From positions 14,907,552 through 14,971,551 of the forward strand of contig NC_079386.1 of assembly GCF_021018895.1 (NCBI RefSeq): a stretch of DNA of 64,000 nucleotides, in the 5' to 3' direction. Below the pieces are notes generated by a model. That model saw only the letters and a list, made by a program, of their open reading frames with translations. It was not told where the DNA came from and searched no databases. Below, piece by piece: positions 57,019 through 64,000 of the stretch (the first letter of the stretch is position 1; the number at the start of each line of letters is the position of its first letter). The position numbers were made by a program, and so were the translations under genes. The stretch is from Seriola aureovittata. Taxonomy: Eukaryota; Chordata; Actinopteri; Carangiformes; Carangidae.

Positions 57019-59650
57019 ACTTGACGATGACTCTTAGGGGATATTTTGATTTACAGAACTAATTCAGTATTTTGTAGTTAAGTCTTATTTTCTCTTTAGA
57101 TTTTGAAGATTTTTTTCCCACAGTCTCAATACAAGACAATAGAGCCTTTAAACTTTTAGCCTTGGTATGAAAACTTTTACTGCTGCTTGAGATGTCTGTT
57201 CAAACTTCTGCCTGAGGTATTTTACTACAGAAATACTACATTTTAAACAATTTTTTCATTTTCTTTCAAACCAATAATGCCCTTTAAAATACGCTCAACA
57301 TCATGATGTGCAGTCACTTTAATCTTAATATAATATGTAGGGTTATTTGCATTATTATGCATTGTTCAATGAGGGGCTGCTGGGGTATAAAATATATGAA
57401 TTCATTTATAAAACTATTAGCATTGTTAGTGGGTAAATGTTGTATTTTTTTTAATTTTTTTATGGTTCTGTTGGTCTATGGACTCTGCAAGCTAAAGATA
57501 GTATTGTACCTTGTATTTGCAATACACACTTTGAACTGCAGTTAATCATTACATACGCATTCACGGGGTGCTGATTTACTTTATGCCAAGCTGGTTACAA
57601 CTTTAGCCTTGATACCATATAAAATATCATGAGAATAATGCCTTTACTAGCATGTTTCAATCTTTCTTTGGTGATAAGTTTTTGAAATAAAGGAGGATTA
57701 GTTGTTTGACTCTTCACTGAGAAACCTTTTGTTTTGCAAAACCTTTGCATCAGCCCTGGCAGACAGTCCATGTTTCCATGTGCTTTGCATTCACAGAGGA
57801 TATTTTTTCCAAACCATGCAAGGAAAACTTTCATTTTTCAACAATGCAAACTGTGCTGCATCAGAATCAGATCATCACACACGAAAATATGTTTAAATAC
57901 AGGCAAAACTGAAGTCAATCTTGTGCAGCTCATGTTTATTTAAAGCTGCAACAATGGATTTTGTGGTCTCTTGGAAGCAGCTGAACGAACTGAAAACACA
58001 TTAACATCTTCAAAAGGTGCTGTGGCAAACTTGTTAGCATCTATGTGAAGGCATGTTTCTAGCTACTTGATGAATATTCACTCACCTTTTAAATGTCTTC
58101 TCTCTAGATTCCTGAGCAAAATATGTAGCATTTTTAGCTGCTAAATACTCCATTAGCAAATTAGCTAGATGCTAATTTAATCTACTTTATCTGCTATATT
58201 ACAAATGTTTTTGTGGCTTCTGTTCCTCTGTGTCTGAAATGAGGACTGATGAAAGTGGAGAGACTTTTATCATATGAGAGATAAATGTGTGTTTGAATAT
58301 GTAAAACTGAGTTTGAACAAAGAAAACTACACAAAAAGCAGTGTGCACTATAATTCACAAGTCTGATTTTATTATGTAAACACCACCTTTTAGTTGGTGT
58401 TAAAAATGCCAGAATTGTGAGCTGTATGAAAAATGACTGGTTTATTGCAGTATACCATACATATTCAGATTTATGCTAATTTATATAAAGAGTTTATTAT
58501 GTGCATGAATGCATAAAATGTGTGTTCAAAAATAATTAAATTATTTTGTACCTATGACAGCAATCATTTGTAAATATTATTTCTGTACGATAGCTCTTTT
58601 AGGAGTAATAAAATAAAATAAAATAAGATAAAAATAAAATATATTTCCACTAAAAGAGTGAAAACTTTGTTGGTTTTACTGACTGTTTGCTGTGATTAAA
58701 TTAATAACAGTTTGTACAAAATGTCTAAGACAGATGGGTTTTCTTTATCCAAGTAGTGAGAAAAATTGAAATCAAATTTTGAATTTAGCATTTAGCATTT
58801 AGTTTGCATCAAAGTCAGGAACAATTGATTTCCATGTGGTTTGCATCCTGGTGCGCAGACCTTAGTGGATCTTTTCTAAATTGCCCATGGCAGCGAAATA
58901 ATGCAAATAAGGTTAAAATAAAAAGATCAGGCCACTGTGGGTGAGAGGACGTTGTGTTTTGAAACTCACTTACTTTCTGGCACATTCTCGATTTATTACA
59001 TTTATTTTTATGGCATCACTAATGCTACACAATATAATATGAATATTAACATATATCCAGTCTTAGTATGATGATTAAATAGCGACTGAATGGTGACTTC
59101 CCCAGTAGAAACTTCATTTGTAACTCTCACTTTTCTTTAGGGGGCAAAGTGGTGTAGCTAATGATCAGATAATCATGAAGTAATGAGGAACTACTCAGTA
59201 CGATGTGTCACTTTACTTGGAGGTGCAGAGAGAGAGTAGCTAATGGTTAAGTAATGAGTAATGAATGAACACTCAAAGTTATGGGCGGGACCTCTCAGTA
59301 AGAGAATAAATTATTGTTCAATTATAATCAGCAATTATTAACGTAAGCAGCCTGGTCTCTCTGTTTGTCTGCCTGTGTTTCGCAATTGATCCATATTTGT
59401 ATGTTGTCATTGTCTAAAGTCAAAGAGGTAGAACCTTTATTTTGAAGAGCAAACATAATGTGTGCAGTAGCCAATCACAAATAAGGAGGAGCTGAAGGCC
59501 CACCCACCTATTTGGTAACGGTCAATGGTAAATTTGTTTTGTCAGTAAAAGTTTGAAGGAATCATTTCATTATAAAAAATCAGACTAACAAAAGAGAACT
59601 GAAGGAGAAGAGCTGAGCTCTGAGCAATATCTTCAGTAACATTCACAAAC
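57019..59650. other. TRIM C 3' flank and intergenic region
   Basis: AT-rich sequence with the TRIM C 3' UTR at the left (AATAAA at 57686-57691). The rest holds simple AATAA/TAAAA stretches around 58605-58640 and no supportable exon. Confidence 0.4.
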
Positions 59651-59739
59651 ATCAGGTGGCCGTCGTGTCGATTTCATGACATGGAACAGTAAATGAAACA
59701 CTCAAGACTCATTTGACTAATGCTGTAATGATTTATTTT

Positions 59740-59940
59740 TTTATTTATTTTTTTTGGGCTTTTATGCCTTTAATGGACAGCACAGTGGAGAGTGACAGGA
59801 AACGGGAAGGCAGAGAGAGGGGGAATGACATGCAGTGAAAGGCCGTCCGATGCGGGATTCGAACCGGGGCCCACTGCAGCGAGGACTGAAGCCTCTACAC
59901 ATGGGGCGCCTGCTTAAACCACTACGCTACACGACGCCCC
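59740..59940 (-). mobile_element. tRNA-derived SINE with target-site duplication
   Basis: Read on the minus strand the element has a Pol III box A (TAGCGTAGTGG, 59929-59919) and box B (GGTTCGAATCC, 59865-59855), a body with TTTCCTGTCACTCTCCACTG, and an A-rich tail. It is bounded by perfect 15-bp duplications gtaatgatttatttt at 59725-59739 and 59941-59955. The paralogous site at 61397-61411 has one copy of that 15-mer and no insert. The tRNA head no longer folds into a usable tRNA, so it is not a tRNA gene. Confidence 0.9.
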
Positions 59941-60057
59941 GTAATGATTTATTTTGATTGAATACAGTAACAGGACGGCAACAGCCACCTGTATCAATGT
60001 AAATTTTAATCTCCATGTAGATGCATCATTGATTTCAGGTTTTAGGAGACATCAATT

Positions 60058-60269
60058 CTAACATGAGTTGACCAGAAAACCACTGAAGGTGGTGTGGCCA
60101 CCTGATTCCCAAACATGACATCCTGCAGGCAGGTGAACACACACCTCGTCCCCTTTCTCCAACTTCAGAAACACTGCATTTCCCCCATTATCAGCAGTGT
60201 CACTGCCACTTCCTTGATCACCTGTCTTCACAACCAGCTCTTTGTTCTTATGCAGTATCAGCTTGGACA
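60058..60269 (-). pseudogene. 5'-truncated copy of the C1q-domain gene
   Basis: The minus frame from KLILHKNKE through NAVFLKLEKGDEVCVHLPAG to TTFSGFLVNSC and a TAG at 60060-60058 parallels the intact gene's C-terminus, with a short in-frame deletion in the middle. Upstream of the homology an in-frame TAG occurs within 15 nt, and no counterpart of the first coding exon or of the start of the last one is seen. It is therefore a truncated, probably non-functional duplicate. Confidence 0.8.
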
Positions 60270-61323
60270 GGATCCTCTAGCTTCAGTGACTTTGACATAC
60301 TCTGAGTGTAGTGTGTCTGTCAATGCTGACATGCCTGGTTCCACCTCCCTTCACAGTTCTTATCTGTTGAAGTCCATGTCTTTTTCACTGAAATTCATCC
60401 AGCTTCTACTCTCTTTGCCTTTGTCTTTCCATAAAGGATAGCGGGCATACAAAGCACACAACTGTGATACCAGAGGAAGTGGTTCACATCCAGACTCCTG
60501 TCTGAAGTTACTGTGAACTTTTTCCTGTGTTAAACTCTGCAGCCTGTTGCCAAGGCCGACCCACTCAAAGAGCTGCTTTCATTATTACTTTTTGCAATAA
60601 ATCTCATATTTTTAAAATGATTCAAATCATGTGTGACCTGCTCTGTGATTTGCTGTGATTGGCTGATCGGCAAGAGTTTGCCAAACTGGTTGTTTTCCAG
60701 AAACACACTGCAGTGAGTCAATGCTAGCTAACATTATAAGCTGAGAACGAGTCGCCTGGTGATGACCAACACTTAGCTTAGCATTGTCAAAACAAATGCA
60801 AAGTTTTTCAAAAATACAAGATTGGAGGAGCAGGAGGAGCAGGTGCTGGATGCCACCACCACTTTTACAGCTACTTCAATGCCCACAGCTAATTTAACGG
60901 CCAGTCGCTCAAGTGCATTCGGTTGGTCCACTCAGTCGCAGGCAGCCAGCGTCAAACATGACTGGAACATCAAAGTCAAAGTTAGCCTCTAGGTACAGAG
61001 TAGCCTTTTCAAAGAAACTGTCGGCCAGTGTTGTGAGCTCTGTTCATTCTCTTGCGCTTAGTTTTCTGAATGCCTGTTTTGTTTTACTTCCATAACATCT
61101 GTCTGCACAACGTGAGATTAACTGGTTGTGCGATCGAGTGGTGACTACGTGAACATCTAGTAAAGTAGCATTGTCATTTTCCAACTTCCTACATGACATG
61201 CATGAGCAACATGAAACATTCAGACACTGTTGCATCACCCTCATCACTGTTGTCAGCAGCACCAGCATCAGAAAGTTATTACACTTTTACACATAACCAT
61301 CCAGATGATGTCAGGACAATCCT
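60270..61323. other. Spacer between the two C1q copies
   Basis: No exon supported; short open frames on both strands lack conserved motifs. The segment separates the truncated copy from the intact gene. Confidence 0.4.
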
Positions 61324-61737
61324 TCAGGTGGCCGTCGTGTTGATTTCATGACATGTCACAGTAAATGAAACACTCAAGACTCATTTGACTAATGCTGTAA
61401 TGATTTATTTTGATTGAATACAGTAACAGGACGGCAACAGCCACCTGTATCAATATGAATTTTAATTTGCATGTAGATGCATCATTGATTTCAGGTTTTT
61501 GGAGACATCAGTTCTAACATGAGTTGACCAGAAAACCACTGAAGGTGGTGTGGCCCTCTGATGCGAAAACATGAGATCCTGCAGGCAGGTGAACACACAC
61601 CTTGTCCCCTTTCTCCAGCTTCAGGAACACTGCATTTCCCCCATTATCAGCAGTTTCACTGGTACATCTGGTCACTTTTTCTTTGTGATCAGATGTCATC
61701 ACAACCGGCTCTTTGTTCTTGTGCAGTATCAGCTTGG
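61324..61737 (-). repeat. Tandem duplication, intact-gene copy
   Basis: Counterpart of 59653-60269 covering the 3' flank and most of the last exon of the C1q gene, with the empty SINE site at 61397-61411. Confidence 0.85.
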
Positions 61738-62128
61738 ACTCATGCTCTCCTCCAGCATGGTAGAAGAAGGTGAAATAATAAACACCTGCAATAGGTGCAG
61801 TGAAGACACCTGTGGAAACAACAAGATATTCATCACATGTATGGGTTTTTAGCAGATGTACCCATTTTCAGACTTCAAACATCAAGTTGCATTATGGGTA
61901 GGCACGGGTAGCAATTAAATTACTGATATGATTATGAAAAATGTCTCAACAATACTCAAACAGTCAACATGAGCGATTATGAGTGTGGCTGTATATGATG
62001 CACTTACCTGTACATTTATCGTAGGCATCACCGATGTTTGTAATCACAGTGTTGTACGTCATAATTCTGTCAGAGCAGAAGGGTCCATAGGCCCCACCTT
62101 CTTCTGCCTTGACACTGAATACCACCAT
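61514..62128 (-). CDS. C1q-domain protein without signal peptide
   Basis: Two coding exons, 62128-62008 and 61809-61514, join in frame to 138 aa, essentially only a globular C1q head. Recognisable elements are MVVFSVKAE at the N-terminus, YNTVITNIGDAY, GVFTAPIAGVYYFTFFYHAG, NAVFLKLEKGD and the end TTFSGFLVNSC. The ATG lies 6 nt inside its exon (acceptor ttatgtag). The upstream exon does not stay open into it in any matching frame, so it is a noncoding leader. C1q heads trimerise and bind diverse ligands; stand-alone forms are common in fish and bivalves, often called complement C1q-like. No hydrophobic leader or collagen repeat is seen, so intracellular location or unconventional release is implied. 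AATAAA on the minus strand near 61403-61408 may end the transcript. No lesion. Confidence 0.85.
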
Positions 62129-62729
62129 GGTTCTCTACATAAACAAGCGAAGTATTTCTACTATTTAACTGTATTTCATCACAATAAATGAATTGTCTAT
62201 TGAGCAACTTCTGGGTTGAATTTCTTACTGAGTTTATAATTTACATGATACTTAGTGTTATTTCTAAAGTGGCTAAAACATGTGGATGGCCCCGTTCACA
62301 TCTGTACATCGCTCAGATAAATAACCCAAGCTATCACTTTAACCTCAACCCGACCTCACCCTAAACCCAACCACAGAGGATCCCTACTAGTTTTAGTTCT
62401 GCCAGATATGTGATGGCAAACTGTGAAGTGAAATAACACAGTTTTAAATGTGTTTCGCTGACGCTGGTCACTCACCAAGCACTCACTCATATCTAAAACC
62501 GCTCTCCATATTCTACAACAGAGGCCTCACTCTAGTTTATTAGACTACTGGTCACTTGGATGACTAGTAGGCTCAATAAGACTGAATTCTGTTGTGAGCG
62601 TATGAAACCAAGTGTAAAAGTTAGCACATGGAATCCATTCTTTGCCCTTACCATTAATACATTTAACTGGTGTAACAGACCTTTAATCCGCTGCTAAAGT
62701 TTTTAATAAGAAAATAAGAATAATTCTAC

Positions 62730-62823
62730 CTTTTGCAAGTTTTTCTTCGGTCTCTGTTGGTAGATCACTCGTGGTGGGAAGACAGGCAAATTGTTGTCTG
62801 CTTGTCGTCGCTCCAAAGCTGTG
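62730..62823 (-). other. C1q gene 5' leader exon
   Basis: It ends cttgcaaaag followed by gtagaatta (donor), between the TATA-like site and the ATG exon. It carries no ATG in the frame that would continue into the next exon. Confidence 0.5.
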
Positions 62824-62845
62824 ATTGGTTGGATCCTTGCAGCTG

Positions 62846-62853
62846 CTTTTATG
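62846..62853 (-). promoter_or_regulatory. TATA-like box of the C1q gene
   Basis: On the minus strand CATAAAAG lies about 30 nt upstream of the inferred leader exon. The ATG of the nearby MKQHKSSC frame lies upstream of this box and so outside the predicted transcript. Confidence 0.45.
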
Positions 62854-62879
62854 TTGTTTCATCAATGACAAAGTCTTGT

Positions 62880-63609
62880 CACGTGCCCTCCCTTAACCAA
62901 TTGCAGATAATCTTTTTTAGGTGACAGTTTCATTGCGTGTGTGTGGGGAAAGTGCGTGAGGTGGAGGAATTTTCCTCCCATTTCCACTTGAGGCTATGGG
63001 TGGAGTTTTCTTTGGCCTTTGGGTTGCCAGGATGTTGTTCGTTGGAAAATAACTTACACAGTGTTTCACACGAAATGTTACAAATCACTGGATGAAAAAT
63101 AAACATTCATGAGTGTCTGTAAATTTTCCAAATGATTTTGCTCAGTGTTTTCTTGCTCTCTTGTCTTTTATTTCTCTGACTTTTGTTTCCTTTAATGACA
63201 TGATCGCTTATAACAATAGTCAAGCCAAACCAATTTTTATTTGTATGGAGCCAATTCACAACAGACATTTTCTCAAGGCACTTTCCAAATAGAGCAGGTC
63301 TAGAGCTTTTCTTTATAATCTTGTTTACACAGACCAACATTTCTCACCAAGAACAAGCGTTAGGCGACAGTGGCAAGAAGGAGAAACCTCCAGCAGAACC
63401 AGACTGGGCGGCCATCCGGTTGGGTTGGGAGAGATAGAGATGTATATATATATACATGATATCTGCATATTATGGTATTCTCATTAATCAATCATCTGTC
63501 CATGTTTATAATTTTCGGTACTGCTTTGGTAATATAGGTTTTATGATCTGTCATGCCAATAAAGCTCATTTGAATTTGAATTTGAGAGAGAGAGAGAGAG
63601 TGTGCAAGC

Positions 63610-63644
<35 letters not shown>

Positions 63645-64000
63645 GAGGAAAAGAACAAGAACATACAATGATAGTAATAGTAATAATAGTGATAATAGCG
63701 GCAGTAACAGTTACAGTAATGTAATGGCAACTGTAATGCTCATGCTGATAAAAGTAATATTGAGAGCTAATAACAGTAATAATAGTTATTATTGATTATA
63801 GTGAAATTTAGCAAGTTCAGTAGCTGTATCTTTTTGATAAAAGTGAGAGCCTGTCAAGCAGAGAGGAGAGCCGGCTTTTCGGGGTGTTTATTCATGCACG
63901 TTGAGGTTATCCTGGGATCTCTTACAGGTCACGAGTGATACGGGTTTCCACCTTTGCTGTGTGACAAACCAGGGCACTCAGACAAATTCTGATTTTTTTG
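62880..64000. other. Intergenic region with LINE debris and GA repeats
   Basis: A fish repeat is recognised around 63220-63440 (ggagccaattcacaacagac, ctcaaggcactttccaaat). At about 63520-63583 the sequence tgccaataaagctcatttga followed by two gaattt(ga) units is a LINE-type tail (L2-like). GA runs occupy 63584-63600 and 63612-63640, and a degenerate AGTAAT/ATAGT array follows to about 63800. No exon seen. Confidence 0.5.

Larger units (their letters stand above)
59653..60269 (-). repeat. Tandem copy of the C1q gene 3' part, SINE-bearing
   Basis: It matches 61324-61737 in order and orientation (aggtggccgtcgtgt, caggacggcaacagccacct, ccagaaaaccactgaaggtg), apart from the 201-bp SINE. The match stops abruptly within the last coding exon at gcttgga (60267). 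Confidence 0.85.

Noticed and set aside
59850..59935. A tRNA gene, because of good box A and box B sequences
   Set aside because: The boxes belong to a SINE with an A-rich tail and target-site duplications, and no clover-leaf fold with an acceptor stem is visible.
62730..62871. An N-terminal extension MKQHKSSC for the C1q gene
   Set aside because: Its ATG is upstream of the TATA-like box, and its frame runs into a stop after splicing to the next exon.

Overview
The window looks like nuclear DNA from a spiny-rayed (percomorph) teleost. Genes are split by GT-AG introns. TRIM-PRY-SPRY, two-domain C-type lectin and stand-alone C1q genes are all of fish type, and the spacers carry fish transposon debris (hAT- and piggyBac-like MITEs, a tRNA-derived SINE, LINE tails, many microsatellites). 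There is no operon, CRISPR array or phage. The species assignment is inference; gene structures were read by hand from splice sites and reading frames.

Layout, left to right. (1) 260-1665 (+): last three exons of a proline-rich protein with a RHIM-like motif. (2) 5311-7395 (-): a complete three-exon cerebellin gene (secreted synaptic C1q-domain protein). (3) 10899-14815 (-): TRIM gene A, ten coding exons, 557 aa. (4) 19245-31260: a repeat-dominated block with a hAT-like element containing a nested MITE, a LINE-like repeat, a 4.8-kb satellite built on the pentamer TTACC, a 0.9-kb direct duplication flanking that satellite, and a mosaic of smaller duplications. (5) 31962-37567 (-): TRIM gene B, nine coding exons, 553 aa, a tandem relative of A in the same orientation. 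(6) 44829-47810 (-): a secreted-type lectin with two C-type lectin domains. (7) 52096-57018 (+): TRIM gene C, opposite strand, with two introns fewer than A and B. (8) 59650-62830 (-): a C1q-domain gene without a visible signal peptide, and a 5'-truncated tandem copy of it that carries a SINE.

How the genes relate. Apart from cerebellin, the contents fit an innate-immune neighbourhood: three RING/B-box/coiled-coil/B30.2 ubiquitin ligases, a lectin, a C1q-domain protein and possibly a RHIM signalling protein. There is no evidence that they are co-transcribed. The most informative features are evolutionary. The terminal SPRY exons of TRIM A and B are about 96% identical over more than 200 bp while their other exons are clearly diverged, which points to gene conversion. 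TRIM C differs by precise exon fusions. The C1q tandem copy preserves the exact empty site of the SINE. The satellite has a higher-order period of about 1.1 kb and is open in translation over hundreds of codons only because of its sequence composition.
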